A DNA stretch of 64,000 nt from Leptonema illini DSM 21528. Its GTDB lineage: Bacteria; Spirochaetota; Leptospiria; Leptospirales; Leptonemataceae. The stretch's first letter is position 1. Each line of letters starts with the position of its first letter. Positions 1 to 8,740 of the stretch are shown here, piece by piece. The translations under genes and the position numbers were made by a program. The stretch lies in assembly GCF_000243335.1 (NCBI RefSeq), contig NZ_JH597773.1, forward strand, positions 4,253 through 68,252. Direction: 5' to 3'. The notes beneath the pieces are model-generated. The model ran no database searches. It had not been told where the DNA came from and was given only the letters and a program-made list of their open reading frames with translations.

Positions 1-90
1 AAAACGGATTTAGAGACGCCTAACAGGGCTGCCATGCGATTCACTGAAAAGTCCTTTCTCCACGCCTTCATGAAGGCAAACTTCTTCAGT
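1..90 (-). CDS. IS3-family transposase OrfB, N-terminal fragment (runs off window)
   Basis: The minus-strand frame just past the OrfA stop reads KKFAFMKAWRKDF followed by RMAALLGVSKSV. That is the N-terminal helix-turn-helix segment typical of IS3-family OrfB, which carries the DDE integrase core. The frame is -1 relative to OrfA, as expected for an element that makes OrfAB by programmed frameshifting. Everything after the first ~28 residues lies outside the window, so catalytic residues cannot be checked. Confidence 0.7.
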
Positions 91-370
91 CGTCCCGGGA
101 AAGCATGGCTGCATACTTTTTTAGGATCGTATTGTCCATTCGGAGGCTTGCAACCTCCGCTCGGAGGCGCTTCAATTCTTCCTCGGCACTACTCTTCTTG
201 CGAGTTTCCGGTTCATTCTTCTGGGATTCCAGATACTCCCGACGCCAATCCTGAAGGGTCCAGTAGCTGATTCCGAGACCGGCTGCGATGTCCTTGATCG
301 ACTCGTCGCCGGTAAGGGTCTGTTTTACAGCCCGTTCCCGGAATTCTGGCGAGTGTTTACGTTTCCTCAT
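86..370 (-). CDS. IS3-family transposase OrfA
   Basis: A 94-residue protein. The N-terminal half is a helix-turn-helix of the HTH_Tnp_1 type (residues ~8-50, with KDIAAGLGISYWTLQDWRRE as recognition region). The C-terminal half (residues ~62-90) is a leucine-zipper-like coiled coil, EELKRLRAEVASL..NTILKKY. This is the standard OrfA layout of IS3-family elements, where it binds the terminal repeats. The partial OrfB follows in the -1 frame. The element appears to begin near 415, where the plus strand reads GGTGTCCACTTTTT, so only its left end is in the window. Confidence 0.85.
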   Translation of the reverse strand: MRKRKHSPEFRERAVKQTLTGDESIKDIAAGLGISYWTLQDWRREYLESQKNEPETRKKSSAEEELKRLRAEVASLRMDNTILKKYAAMLSRDD

Positions 371-429
371 GGTAACCTCATAGTATTAAGTTACCCTTCT
401 GGGGTGTCCACTTTTTCCGGTACCGGTCA

Positions 430-715
430 AAATACTCCGATCTACAGAACGAAGCTCTTGCCAAGTTCGCACATGCCCATGTTGGAACGATTCGTCGAGA
501 ACTAACCGACCATGTTATCCCTCTCTCGGAAAACCATCTGAGAAGTCTCGTCAGAGAATACATACGCTATTATAATGAAGATCGCACACATTCTTCGCTC
601 GGAAGAGATTCACCGCACGGGCGACTCAGGGCAGAAATGCCTCCCGATCGACCGCTGATCTCCGTTCCGCGAGTCCGTGGACTCCATCACAGATACTTTC
701 CAATGGAGAAAGTGG
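430..715 (+). pseudogene. C-terminal relic of a DDE/integrase-core transposase
   Basis: From about 481 the plus strand reads VGTIRRELTDHVIPLSENHL, then YYNEDRTHSSLGRDSPHGR and GLHHRY. This is the characteristic C-terminal end of rve-type transposases (rve_3 region: YYN..RTH..L). There is no start codon or catalytic DDE region. The left side is cut by the IS3 end near 415 and the right side by the IS66 inverted repeat at 716, so two later insertions bracket an older dead element. Confidence 0.75.
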
Positions 716-737
716 GTAAGCGGAGCAATAACCGCCT

Positions 738-2330
738 CTACTCAGCCAACAGGAAATCCCTGTCTTTCAATTTCAATGGCAAAAGCGCCGCCCAGTCGGA
801 TTCAGTTACGGCGACGGGAGCGTTCTTGAGCAAGTAATGCATATAGAGGGATGGATTCAGTCCGGCGGCTTTTGCTCCTTCGATCAACGTATAGAAAAGA
901 GCGCTGGCATGGGCACCACTTGTGGTAACGGCGAACAGCCAATTTTTCCTGCCTACCACAAATGGTCGAATGCCATTTTCTACCTGGTTGTTATCGATAG
1001 GGATCTCTGGATTATCAAGGAAAGCCGTTAGCTGCGGCCATATATTCAGGGTATACTTTACGGCGTTCCCGTAACGACCGGATGGGTTATATGATGCATC
1101 CTGTTTACTGATAATATTTTTCAACTCAACCATGAGCGGCCTTGTTTCCTTGTCTCTGAGTCGCGCCAGCTCCTTGAGATCCGGATGACTTTCACGCCAG
1201 TCCGATTCAATTTTATAGACTTGCCTGTACAATTCCAGAACCGTATCGATGTCGGCATTACCTTTTACGACCTTGCCCGCCTCGATAAATTTTCTACGTG
1301 CATGAGCATTGCAACCTGCATGAACGATTTCGCTCCGGGATTGAAGAACGCCATAACCGCTGTAGCCATCTGTAATGATCGCTCCTTTATAATCGGATAA
1401 GATTTCCGTAAGAAACGCAGAGCTGCGATTGGAACGATAAAAGAAAAGAGGAACCGGGCCTTCGCGAGTATGAGCAAGAATATGCCACAGATAAGAAAGC
1501 TGATCCGCTCTTTTGTTGGGTTCCTTCAACACCTGAAACACCGTCTCATCGATTCCTATCACGGATGCTTCATTGATCTGTCTGTAAAGCAGAGACTGTA
1601 GCGGCAACAGAGCTTGCGCTACGCGAATGGCCGTCATTGCCATCGTTTTACGACTGATTTCAATACCGGCTCTTCTGAAAATCACCTCCTGCCTGTAGAA
1701 AGGAAGGCTGTCGGCAAACTTCGACACGATCATGTGCCCGAAGATCCCTTCTGACAGAATAGACTTGCCGAGCAGAGAAGGTTTTACGGGGGCGATTGCT
1801 ACAGGTTGGCCTTCATCATCTGCTCCATAGCATTGCCGACAGGCATATTTGGGGCGGATAATTTTTCTGACAAAGACTTCGGCCGGTATATACTCGATTT
1901 TCTCGCAGACCTCTTCGCCGATCCTTGCTTTTTCTGACCCACAGCTACAGAGCTTTTCCGTTTCAGGGATATCGATGATTTCTTCTCTGCGTTCCAGATC
2001 GTCCGGGATTCTTTTCTTCCGTTTCTTGTTGCGCTGAGGCGAGGTTACAATGACCGGCTCCTCATCGAGCGCTAATTCCGGATGACTGTCGTGAAGCGTT
2101 TCTATTTCGTTGAACAAAAGAGCCTGTCGTTGTTCGATCGGTCCCAGCTTTTCTGATTTCTTTGAGAAGAGGCGCGATTGAAGAAGCGTAACTTTCTCTT
2201 TGAGGATCTTCACCTCAATACTATAGTCGCGAAGCGCCGCATTCCTCTCTTCCAGAAGGTTATTCTGGTTAGCAATAATGCGCTTCAGTTCTTCGATATC
2301 ATCAGGAAGGCTTCCAGAATCGAAAGACAT
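738..2330 (-). CDS. tnpC: IS66 transposase TnpC
   Basis: 530 residues, typical for IS66-family TnpC. The N-terminus (residues ~8-55) is a coiled coil. A zinc-finger-like segment (CSCGSEKARIGEEVCEKIEYIP, then YACRQC) follows, then the DDE catalytic domain with GIDETVFQVL and the HAGCNAHARRKFIEA region, ending with the conserved NNQVENGIRPFVVGRKNWLFA segment. The gene looks intact and its stop codon lies inside the left inverted repeat. It should provide the DDE transposase activity of the element. Confidence 0.95.
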   Translation of the reverse strand: MSFDSGSLPDDIEELKRIIANQNNLLEERNAALRDYSIEVKILKEKVTLLQSRLFSKKSEKLGPIEQRQALLFNEIETLHDSHPELALDEEPVIVTSPQRNKKRKKRIPDDLERREEIIDIPETEKLCSCGSEKARIGEEVCEKIEYIPAEVFVRKIIRPKYACRQCYGADDEGQPVAIAPVKPSLLGKSILSEGIFGHMIVSKFADSLPFYRQEVIFRRAGIEISRKTMAMTAIRVAQALLPLQSLLYRQINEASVIGIDETVFQVLKEPNKRADQLSYLWHILAHTREGPVPLFFYRSNRSSAFLTEILSDYKGAIITDGYSGYGVLQSRSEIVHAGCNAHARRKFIEAGKVVKGNADIDTVLELYRQVYKIESDWRESHPDLKELARLRDKETRPLMVELKNIISKQDASYNPSGRYGNAVKYTLNIWPQLTAFLDNPEIPIDNNQVENGIRPFVVGRKNWLFAVTTSGAHASALFYTLIEGAKAAGLNPSLYMHYLLKNAPVAVTESDWAALLPLKLKDRDFLLAE

Positions 2331-2369
2331 AACAATCCGATATTACAGACAGAGATACAGATCAAGCAT

Positions 2370-2720
2370 TTATCCGAATTTTGTGTAATGAAGCGTTGAA
2401 TGTGCTCGCCTGAAGTCGATCCCGTTGAGAAGCCAGTTTAACTGATCCGAAGTGATTTCCATAACCGCCTGTTCATCCTGAGGCCACGGAAATCGATCTC
2501 GCTCCAGACGCTTCTGCCACAGGCAGAATCCGTTTCGATCCCAGTACAGTATCTTCACCAGATCCTTCCTGCGGTTTCCAAAAACAAAAAGACTCTGCTC
2601 GTAGGGGTTCAGTCTCAGGTCATTCTGCACGATGCCGCCTAAACCATTTATGGATTTTCGCATATCCGTAGCTCCAGGCCTCAGAAAGATGCGGACACTT
2701 TGCGATAGAGTCGGAATCAC
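2370..2720 (-). CDS. tnpB: IS66 accessory protein TnpB
   Basis: A 116-residue protein with the IS66 Orf2 signature: an N-terminal IFLRPGATDMRKSINGL, then SLFVFGNRRKDLVKILYWDRNGFCLWQKRLE. TnpB is needed for transposition of IS66-family elements, but its biochemical role is not known. It overlaps the tnpA stop by 4 bases, indicating translational coupling. Confidence 0.95.
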   Translation of the reverse strand: MIPTLSQSVRIFLRPGATDMRKSINGLGGIVQNDLRLNPYEQSLFVFGNRRKDLVKILYWDRNGFCLWQKRLERDRFPWPQDEQAVMEITSDQLNWLLNGIDFRRAHSTLHYTKFG

Positions 2721-2983
2721 AACCTTCTTCCAAAGATCAGATTGAGCCGCAGTCTGATCGAGAACGGCACCTGAAAGTGAACTTCAAGCAAAGGAGGCTT
2801 TTCAATACTGAGCTGCGGCATCGGAAAAGGGAGTTCTATCAGAGATCTGCTCTTTCCTTGACTCCGTGATTTCTCGTAAAAAGAATACCTATTCACCCGA
2901 TTTTGCCGGCAATACTCTGCCTTGCTGAGTCCGGACGCTTGCCAGTCCTTGATATGCTTCTGCCAGTCGATCTTCGCCTTCAT
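2717..2983 (-). CDS. tnpA: IS66 accessory protein TnpA
   Basis: An 88-residue protein. The N-terminus WQKHIKDWQASGLSKAEYCRQNRV is the characteristic IS66 Orf1 helix-turn-helix-like segment, a putative DNA-binding region. It is the first gene of the IS66 operon, with an overlapping start for tnpB. It is shorter than many TnpA proteins, and the C-terminus is variable in the family. Confidence 0.85.
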   Translation of the reverse strand: MKAKIDWQKHIKDWQASGLSKAEYCRQNRVNRYSFYEKSRSQGKSRSLIELPFPMPQLSIEKPPLLEVHFQVPFSIRLRLNLIFGRRL

Positions 2984-3055
2984 TAATTCCTCCTGATGGA
3001 GGAAATTTCGGCAAATCTATGATGCCACCGCAGAGGCGGTTAATGCTCCGCTTAC

Positions 3056-4022
3056 CCTCTTTCACGTTCAGATCGACGAGGGCCGAGACGACAAAGCTCA
3101 GATTCCGTTTATGTTCGCCGTCTTGCAGATAGGCAAGCGGACCGTTCCGATCGCCTGTCAGGTACCAGAGCGCATAACGCGCACGCAGCACAAACTCATC
3201 GTCCGTATAATTCTCGCTGTAGTTGTCGATATACTGTCGGATGGAATCCAGCGGGCCGTCATAAGCAAAGGCCGTTATCGATTGCGCAAGATGCGAGGCT
3301 GCGACGTTCATCTCGTAGTTGCGTTCGTCGTCGCCGGCAAAGATAAAGGCCCGGTAGAGGACCCCGGCCGCCGACGGATCGCTCAGCTCGATCAACGAAT
3401 GACCGAGCTGCACAAATACCATGTCGTTCACAAGTCCTTCTCCGTCATAGCCTTCGAGAGCGAGATCAAAGCCCGAAAGCAGTTCGGATCGGGCACGCTC
3501 CTGATATGCCTCCGTAGCGGCAAGATAGTGCATGCCCCGGAATACGGTAACATCGATGGGTTCATCGACATCAAGTTTCAGCTGTTTGCGATATTCAGCG
3601 AATACGTACTCTGCCATGTCATGGCTGAAAGGCGAAAGCCTTGCGATCATATCCCACCGCGGAGCATAACCGTATTTATCCATCAGTCCTTTAAACGGAG
3701 CGAGAAAGAACTCATACAATTCCGGCACATCCCCTGCATTGTGCCTCAAGCGATCGATGCGGCGCAGGAAGAGCTCATCCATTGCGCGGTCGATCATTCG
3801 GTATGTGGGCAGGAAGGCGTACCAGTCGAACTTTGCATCGGCCTTCTCAAAGGCCTCGCGGCGGCTGTGGCGAAACTGTTCAAGGGCAAATAGATCCTGG
3901 GTTTCAGGAGCAGTCTGGATGCGCAAGATCTGCCTTACGATCGTTTCGGTTTCTTTATGAAAGGCCTGTAGCTCCGCAGGGGTCATAAGCGAACAGGCTG
4001 CACAGAGCACAGTCTCTGTCAA
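3056..4022 (-). pseudogene. Helical-repeat (TPR-like) protein truncated by IS66
   Basis: The minus-strand frame from ~4022 encodes about 322 residues of helix-rich sequence without a recognised domain: RMIDRAMDELFLRRIDRLRHN, SLIELSDPSAAGVLYRAF and SQSITAFAYDGPLDSIRQYI resemble TPR/SEL1-type repeats. The native sequence ends at LVDLNVKEG at the IS66 repeat (3055); further codons come from the insertion sequence. The start is uncertain. No ATG precedes the open frame, a TTG at 4022 is possible, and the early segment VLCAACS could be a lipobox. Its lost 3' part is not on the other side of the IS66. Confidence 0.6.
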
Positions 4023-4074
4023 TCCGCGCAGATTCGAAAAAGCGAATCCTGACGGCGATTATCTCAAAATTATC

Positions 4075-4875
4075 CTATAGAGGGGACTCTCTTATGGTTC
4101 CTGACACCGGCTTTGATCTTCCCTTTACACAGAAGGTCATGTCGCTGATATAGACGACGCCAGGCCGCAGCTCCTGAACCATACGTTCTGTGAGATTGTC
4201 GATATCGATCTCGGCCTCCGTCGCAACCTCTGCTTTCACGATACGGGGCACCATCATGCGAACAAGATCGGCCAGCAGAAACTGCGTGCCCTGACCCTGT
4301 ACGATGGCCTCGGCCGATACACCCTCAACGGAATAACCGGCGGCAAGATAAACAGACGGCAGATCGAATCCCATGTGAATGTTTGCACCTTCGTTTCGAA
4401 GGGTCTCGCGCAGCCACTCCATACACCGGTCGTGAAGCGGTAGAGATTCCTTGCTTCCGGGCACCATCGTCGTATCACTTTCCTCAAAGACTACAAGGCC
4501 CTGCGGCCGCAGCAGCGGCTTCAGGCGGCGTAGCACAGCTGCAGGATCGGGCAGATACATCAAAACACGTCGCCCGACAAGGGCGTCAAACTCATATTCC
4601 GCCAGTCCAGACAGGTCAGAAGACTCGGTTAACTCATTCACGTCGCGCTGCAAGAAGCTTACCGCTGTCAATCCGGCAGCATCGAGTCTATTTCGCGCCG
4701 CAACAAGCGGAGCCTCGGAGCGATCGACGGCAAGCACCGTCCCTGACGGGCCGACCAGAGAGGCAAGCACGGATGTTACCTCACCGTTCCCGCAACCGAT
4801 CTCGAGTATCTTCATTCCCTCGTTGATACCGGCTTCGCGTAGAAAACGCGTCGTAATCGTATTGCTTCTCTGCAT
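4075..4875 (-). CDS. Class I SAM-dependent methyltransferase
   Basis: 266 residues with a Rossmann methyltransferase fold. Motif I is ILEIGCGNGEV (residues ~23-33), the acidic end of strand 2 is AVDRS, and motif post-II reads SFLQRDVNEL. A later strand is LRPQGLVVFEESD. The substrate cannot be told from sequence; the YafE/UbiE-like methyltransferases are the nearest general type. The in-frame region upstream (RTPDHEAFIAG) resembles family N-termini but has no start codon, so the ATG at 4875 is used. It lies 52 bases after the upstream gene's stop and is probably cotranscribed with it. Confidence 0.8.
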   Translation of the reverse strand: MQRSNTITTRFLREAGINEGMKILEIGCGNGEVTSVLASLVGPSGTVLAVDRSEAPLVAARNRLDAAGLTAVSFLQRDVNELTESSDLSGLAEYEFDALVGRRVLMYLPDPAAVLRRLKPLLRPQGLVVFEESDTTMVPGSKESLPLHDRCMEWLRETLRNEGANIHMGFDLPSVYLAAGYSVEGVSAEAIVQGQGTQFLLADLVRMMVPRIVKAEVATEAEIDIDNLTERMVQELRPGVVYISDMTFCVKGRSKPVSGTIRESPL

Positions 4876-4927
4876 TCCAGCTCCTGCGCCTACGCCTGCG
4901 ATAAAGGCCTCGTGATCGGGCGTACGG

Positions 4928-6232
4928 CTATTTCGATTCGATCGTTCTCATAATACGGCGCAGTTCAACAAGCAAACTCTCGCGGCGATCGTCGTTCAGT
5001 TTTTCCGTAAGATGAATCCCTTTTTCAAGTGCAAGCCGGGCTTCGACTCTTTTTCCCAGTTCGATCTGTGCGAGACTGATGGAGCGATACAACAAAACCC
5101 GCTTCAGTAAGTCAAGCTTCGCGTCCTCGGCTAACGGAGTGACCGCCGAAACAAAGGCGTCATGCCTGTCCAGATCGGCATAGGCCCGACGGATCAAATC
5201 GATTGCGACAGGTGGAATCTCACGATGCCGCTTCATGGCCTCCTGCAATTCCTTTGCAGCCCGGGCCGTGTTATCAGCGAACAGAAGAGCCGTGATCTGC
5301 CCTTCAAGATACCGCGGATTCGTCGCGTCGTATGTAACCGCCTTCCTATACAGCTCGGCCGAGCGTGCGTAGTCTTCGGTTTCAAAGGCAACGCTTGCAG
5401 CGAAACTCAGGGCCTGCGCTGCTCGCTTGCGGTCTTTATTCTTCTCGGCCGAACGCATGGCCTGAGAAATCGCCTCTTTCGGATGGCGCAGGCGATACTG
5501 ATACAGGGCATCGTAAAGCAGTAGATCGGCATCGGCAGGCCACTCTTTCAGGCATTGCCGCAGCTGTGGCTCTTCACGTCTGGAATACTCGGGCGACGCT
5601 GATTTCAAAAAGCTCAGGTAACGCACGCAGCTCTGCGGCTTCGCCTCTTCCCTCAGGAGACGCGTATACAGACGATCGGCCTTCGCACATGCCATGCTGC
5701 GATTCAGATCGGGCCACGATTCTTTCGAAGCGCAGACAAGAGAATAATAGTCGGCTGCAAGACCAGTGAAGACGGCATCCGATGCAATCGAAGCTTCATG
5801 CCGCTCAAGCGTCGCATGCACGGGCCAGGCGAACGAGACAACGCCTTGTGGGAGATGCGCGCTTGCCGCCTCCCCTTCTTTGCGGTCGACGAAGCCGAAC
5901 CGATCGCCTGCTTCGGGCAATTTCACGCTGCAATTCAAAGAGAGATCCAGCAAACGCCTCACCATCGCCGGATCTTTGAGCTCCGGATCAAGGCCTGTGA
6001 TCTGTGAGAGGGCCGAGGCGCATTGTCCGCGCCGCATGAGATCGTCGATACGCTCAAAGGAGCCGTCGGGCCCGGCTGTAAGAGCTGCGGGCACCGTAAT
6101 AAGAATCGCGATGACCAGCCGACGGGCGACGTCAGAGAGGCGCTTCTCGAATCCGACATCGCGTATCAGAAAGGCGGTCACGTCAACCGCCCTGCCCTTG
6201 ATTTCCTCCGCTGTGAGACCTGTTCGAGGCAT
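4928..6232 (-). CDS. TPR-like helical-repeat protein with N-terminal membrane segment
   Basis: 434 residues. A hydrophobic stretch near residues 38-54 (RRLVIAILITVPAALTAG) is a signal peptide or anchor if the first ~35 residues are translated. The rest is a run of helix pairs such as AQALSFAASVAFETEDYARSAELYRKAVTYDATNP, typical of tetratricopeptide repeats (residues ~230-420), which usually mediate protein-protein contacts. It is probably periplasmic or membrane-anchored. No specific function is recognised. It is followed by the methyltransferase gene on the same strand. Confidence 0.65.
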   Translation of the reverse strand: MPRTGLTAEEIKGRAVDVTAFLIRDVGFEKRLSDVARRLVIAILITVPAALTAGPDGSFERIDDLMRRGQCASALSQITGLDPELKDPAMVRRLLDLSLNCSVKLPEAGDRFGFVDRKEGEAASAHLPQGVVSFAWPVHATLERHEASIASDAVFTGLAADYYSLVCASKESWPDLNRSMACAKADRLYTRLLREEAKPQSCVRYLSFLKSASPEYSRREEPQLRQCLKEWPADADLLLYDALYQYRLRHPKEAISQAMRSAEKNKDRKRAAQALSFAASVAFETEDYARSAELYRKAVTYDATNPRYLEGQITALLFADNTARAAKELQEAMKRHREIPPVAIDLIRRAYADLDRHDAFVSAVTPLAEDAKLDLLKRVLLYRSISLAQIELGKRVEARLALEKGIHLTEKLNDDRRESLLVELRRIMRTIESK

Positions 6233-6381
6233 GAATCAGGATAGGAAATCCCGAAGAAACAGTCATGTCAAGGCGACTACACAGCACAGCCGCGCCTATC
6301 GGGACGGTATGCGAACGGTAGGCGTGTCGGCATAGCGTTCCAGCGCCGTCCGGAACGCTGGGTGACAGAAAAATTTTATTA

Positions 6382-6393
6382 AACCAGTTGGTT
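6382..6393. promoter_or_regulatory. Candidate ArsR operator 1 (AACCAGTTGGTT)
   Basis: A perfect 12-bp palindrome 54 bp upstream of the ArsR start codon. A near copy lies at 6429-6440. Its position and symmetry suit autoregulation by the homodimeric ArsR-type repressor encoded immediately downstream. This is an inference from sequence only. Confidence 0.5.
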
Positions 6394-6428
6394 TTACAAT
6401 TGACGATTATCAATCTTTACATTTACTA

Positions 6429-6440
6429 AACCAGAAGGTT
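6429..6440. promoter_or_regulatory. Candidate ArsR operator 2 (AACCAGAAGGTT)
   Basis: A second copy of the AACCA..GGTT motif, with two central changes from the first site, ends only 6 bp before the ATG of the ArsR gene, where binding would block transcription or ribosome access. Site centres are 47 bp apart. Confidence 0.45.
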
Positions 6441-6446
6441 GAATAA

Positions 6447-6803
6447 ATGACATCCGCTAAAAAGAAGGAACAGAAGCTTGACCGAGTCTTTGCTGCTCTC
6501 GCCGACAGCTCACGTCGGCAGATGCTCGTACAGCTGCGCAAGCGTCCATTGACGATCTCTGAGCTGGCCGGGCAATACTCCATCTCCTTTGCCGGAGTCG
6601 CCAAACACGTCCATGTGCTCGAAGAGGCCGGTCTCGTGCACAAGGTTCGCGATTCCGAAGACGGACGCAAGACGCGCCTTCAGCTTGCGAATCAAACCCT
6701 GAATGAAGCGACGGCCTGGCTCGAATATCATCAGAAATTCTGGACCGACAAACTCAATCAACTGGAGGCCTACATTATGCAAAACGGAGCAGATCATGAA
6801 TAG
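6447..6803 (+). CDS. ArsR-family transcriptional regulator
   Basis: 118 residues with a winged helix-turn-helix: RVFAALADSSRRQMLVQL, then LTISELAGQYSISFAGVAKHVHVLEEAGLV (residues ~12-65) and a wing RDSEDGRKTRLQL. No metal-binding cysteine pair is visible, so it belongs to the metal-independent ArsR type usually paired with SRPBCC (AHSA1) genes. Its stop overlaps the next gene's start (ATGAATAG), so the two are translationally coupled. The repeats at 6382 and 6429 are likely operators. Confidence 0.9.
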   Translation: MTSAKKKEQKLDRVFAALADSSRRQMLVQLRKRPLTISELAGQYSISFAGVAKHVHVLEEAGLVHKVRDSEDGRKTRLQLANQTLNEATAWLEYHQKFWTDKLNQLEAYIMQNGADHE

Positions 6804-7242
6804 CGCCACATTGATCGTTGAGAAAAAGATAAGGGCCTCGCGTGAAAGGCTTTTCAGGGCATGGATAACGGAGCGCGATTTCGCAAGATGGTTTATCTCG
6901 GGAGACGGAGTGAGCATCGAGTCCGTTTCGCTGGATGCTCGCCCCGGAGGCAGGTTCTCTATCGTTATGCAGCTCGACGGACAATCACTGCCTCATGAGG
7001 GGGAATATCTCGTTATCGACGAGCCCGAGAAGCTCGTCTTCACATGGCGATCACATATGACGGCCGGAGAGTCCACGCTTGTGACCGTGCTATTTGAGGC
7101 TCTCGAAAGAGACGCATCGGGAGCGGCACAAACCCTGATTACGCTGACGCATGAGAAACTCGCAGAATCCGTCATCGAAGCGCACAGAGGCGGATGGACG
7201 AGTATCCTTTCAGGACTGGGCGCCTTTCATGGGGATGAATAA
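6796..7242 (+). CDS. SRPBCC (AHSA1-type) protein, ArsR partner
   Basis: 148 residues from the ATG at 6796, chosen because it overlaps the ArsR stop by 8 bases. The START/Bet v1-like fold of the AHSA1 family is indicated by IRASRERLFRAWITERDFARWF, RPGGRFSIVM, GEYLVIDEPEKLVFTW and the C-terminal GGWTSILSGLGAF. These proteins form a hydrophobic ligand cavity; their ligands are mostly unknown. The constant ArsR-AHSA1 pairing suggests a small-molecule response module. Confidence 0.85.
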   Translation: MNSATLIVEKKIRASRERLFRAWITERDFARWFISGDGVSIESVSLDARPGGRFSIVMQLDGQSLPHEGEYLVIDEPEKLVFTWRSHMTAGESTLVTVLFEALERDASGAAQTLITLTHEKLAESVIEAHRGGWTSILSGLGAFHGDE

Positions 7243-7309
7243 CGAAGCCTGCTCCAGATGATAAGGAATATTTCTTGAACATCTATCAATATAAAAAGGG
7301 GAAACAACA

Positions 7310-7777
7310 ATGAATGGGATATACCACAAAATAGGAATAAAGGCCGATGAAACGTCGGTCAGAAATGCGTTAACCACGCAGAAAGGCTTATCCGGATGGT
7401 GGACGACGCAGGTGTCGGGGCCTTTTGCAGACGGAACATCCAGTCCGGGAGAATCGATCCGCTTCGATTTTGGAATCGCCGCCTTCGATATGAAGGTCGT
7501 GAAACAGGAAAGCCGTTCGGTCGTATGGCAGTGCACCTCAGGCCCCGAAGATTGGGTCGGCTCTCTGATCGATTTCGAGCTCAGCGAGGCGAAGTCTCCG
7601 GCAGGAGAGCCCATGACACTCGTCTATTTTCGTCATAAGGACTGGAAGGCAGAAAGCGAATTCACGGCTCATTGCAGTATGAAATGGGCCGTATTTCTGC
7701 TCAGCCTTCGAAGCCTCGTCGAAACGGGCAAGGGGCAACCGGCTCCGCATGACCTGAAAATCGATGATATGAATTGA
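7310..7777 (+). CDS. Second SRPBCC-family protein
   Basis: 155 residues, preceded by a purine-rich ribosome-binding site (AAGGGGAAAC). It shows the SRPBCC pattern: IGIKADETSVRNALTTQKGLSGWW near the N-terminus, GESIRFDFG, and a C-terminal helix MKWAVFLLSLRSLVETG. It lies 67 bp after the first SRPBCC gene on the same strand and is probably in the same operon. A bidirectional terminator follows. Ligand unknown. Confidence 0.8.
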   Translation: MNGIYHKIGIKADETSVRNALTTQKGLSGWWTTQVSGPFADGTSSPGESIRFDFGIAAFDMKVVKQESRSVVWQCTSGPEDWVGSLIDFELSEAKSPAGEPMTLVYFRHKDWKAESEFTAHCSMKWAVFLLSLRSLVETGKGQPAPHDLKIDDMN

Positions 7778-7799
7778 TATTACGCCGTTCGACAACAAA

Positions 7800-7830
7800 A
7801 AAGGCAGGCTATGCAGCCTGCCTTTGCTTC
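7800..7830. terminator. Bidirectional rho-independent terminator
   Basis: Stem GGCAGGCT-ATGC-AGCCTGCC flanked by an A run on the left and TTT on the right. It lies between the convergent SRPBCC operon and the lipoprotein gene, so it can serve both strands. Confidence 0.75.
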
Positions 7831-7860
7831 ATCTGGCTTTTCTTTCAGCCATCGCTCAGG

Positions 7861-8601
7861 TTACTTGCCCGGTGCGGGCGCAACGGGCGTCTGGTTCGCA
7901 GAAGGCTCGTCTACACATCCGCCGGTCTTGCGGATGTCGTTATAAAGCTTCATATCGTTTTTCAGGAAGTTATCACGATCGAAATCGTTGTTCTTCTTGA
8001 TCTGAACGGATTCCTTGATGCCTTCGATGATCTTCGGATACTCACGCTGCACGATCTCCATCTTGAGGAAGCGCTCGGCAACCTTCAGGCACTGATCGAG
8101 AGTCAGTCCTGCCATCTGATCGGGACGTTCTTTACGCAGGTCGTTGCACTTCTGCTCTTTTTCGGTTTCAGAGATCTTGATCCTCTCCTGGATCTTCTCC
8201 TGAACGTAGAGATTCACGAGGGTTTCCATGTAAACCTGTTCGAGGATTTCCTTGATGACCGGACGATCCTGAAAGCTTTCACTGAGCGCCGCCTGCTCGA
8301 TGATTTTCATGTCGCGGAACTTCTCGTAGTTATTCTCGGGAATAAGCCCTCCGATCAGCTCACGAATGGCCGGATCAGGCGGAATCTGATCGGGGTTACA
8401 CATCAGCTTGTAAAGGGTTTCTTTATCGGCATTGGCAAGACGGGATGCCTTTTCGATATAGGTGGAATAATAGCTCTCGAATTTGTCGGTCGTGATGGTG
8501 TCTTTTCCGATCGTCTCAATAACCTTACCGCGATCTTTACAGGCGACCAGGCCTGCAACGACGGCGAAAAGCAGGATCGAAAGTCGCTTGAATACGAACA
8601 T
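7861..8601 (-). CDS. Lipoprotein with SurA/PrsA-like chaperone region
   Basis: 246 residues. The signal peptide FKRLSILLFAVVAGLVAC ends in a lipobox (LVAC, Cys21). The mature part starts KVIETIGKDTITTDKFESYY, which resembles the N-terminal entry strand and helix of SurA/PrsA-like periplasmic chaperones. A mainly helical region follows (VIKEILEQVYMETLVNLYVQEKIQERI), with no parvulin PPIase domain visible. A role in periplasmic or outer-membrane protein folding is plausible but inferred. It lies downstream of mfd on the same strand, 139 bp away. Confidence 0.65.
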   Translation of the reverse strand: MFVFKRLSILLFAVVAGLVACKDRGKVIETIGKDTITTDKFESYYSTYIEKASRLANADKETLYKLMCNPDQIPPDPAIRELIGGLIPENNYEKFRDMKIIEQAALSESFQDRPVIKEILEQVYMETLVNLYVQEKIQERIKISETEKEQKCNDLRKERPDQMAGLTLDQCLKVAERFLKMEIVQREYPKIIEGIKESVQIKKNNDFDRDNFLKNDMKLYNDIRKTGGCVDEPSANQTPVAPAPGK

Positions 8602-8740
8602 GCAGTTCTCCTGAAATGGTATTGGAACCGCTGCTGCGGATTCCGGGTGCTCAGAACGGTTTCTTTCTATTTAGCGGGAACGGTCAAGCTATTTTGCCGA
8701 TGGGATTTTTCGGTGCCCTTGAGGCAGAGGACTCAGGCCG

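Larger units (their letters stand above)
716..3055 (-). mobile_element. IS66-family insertion sequence (tnpA-tnpB-tnpC)
   Basis: The three IS66 genes are enclosed by near-perfect 26-bp terminal inverted repeats at 716-741 and 3030-3055, with two mismatches and outer end GTAAGCGGAGCA. Total length is about 2.34 kb, normal for IS66 elements. The expected 8-bp direct target duplication is not present: the left flank is GAAAGTGG and the right flank CCTCTTTC. Those flanks match each other as reverse complements at 7 of 8 positions instead, so either the inverted repeat is longer than 26 bp or the flanks have been rearranged. Confidence 0.9.

Noticed and set aside
3111-3893. A 260-codon plus-strand frame opposite the IS66-truncated gene
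   Set aside because: No recognised domain and a shadow composition; the helical-repeat protein on the minus strand fits coding bias better.
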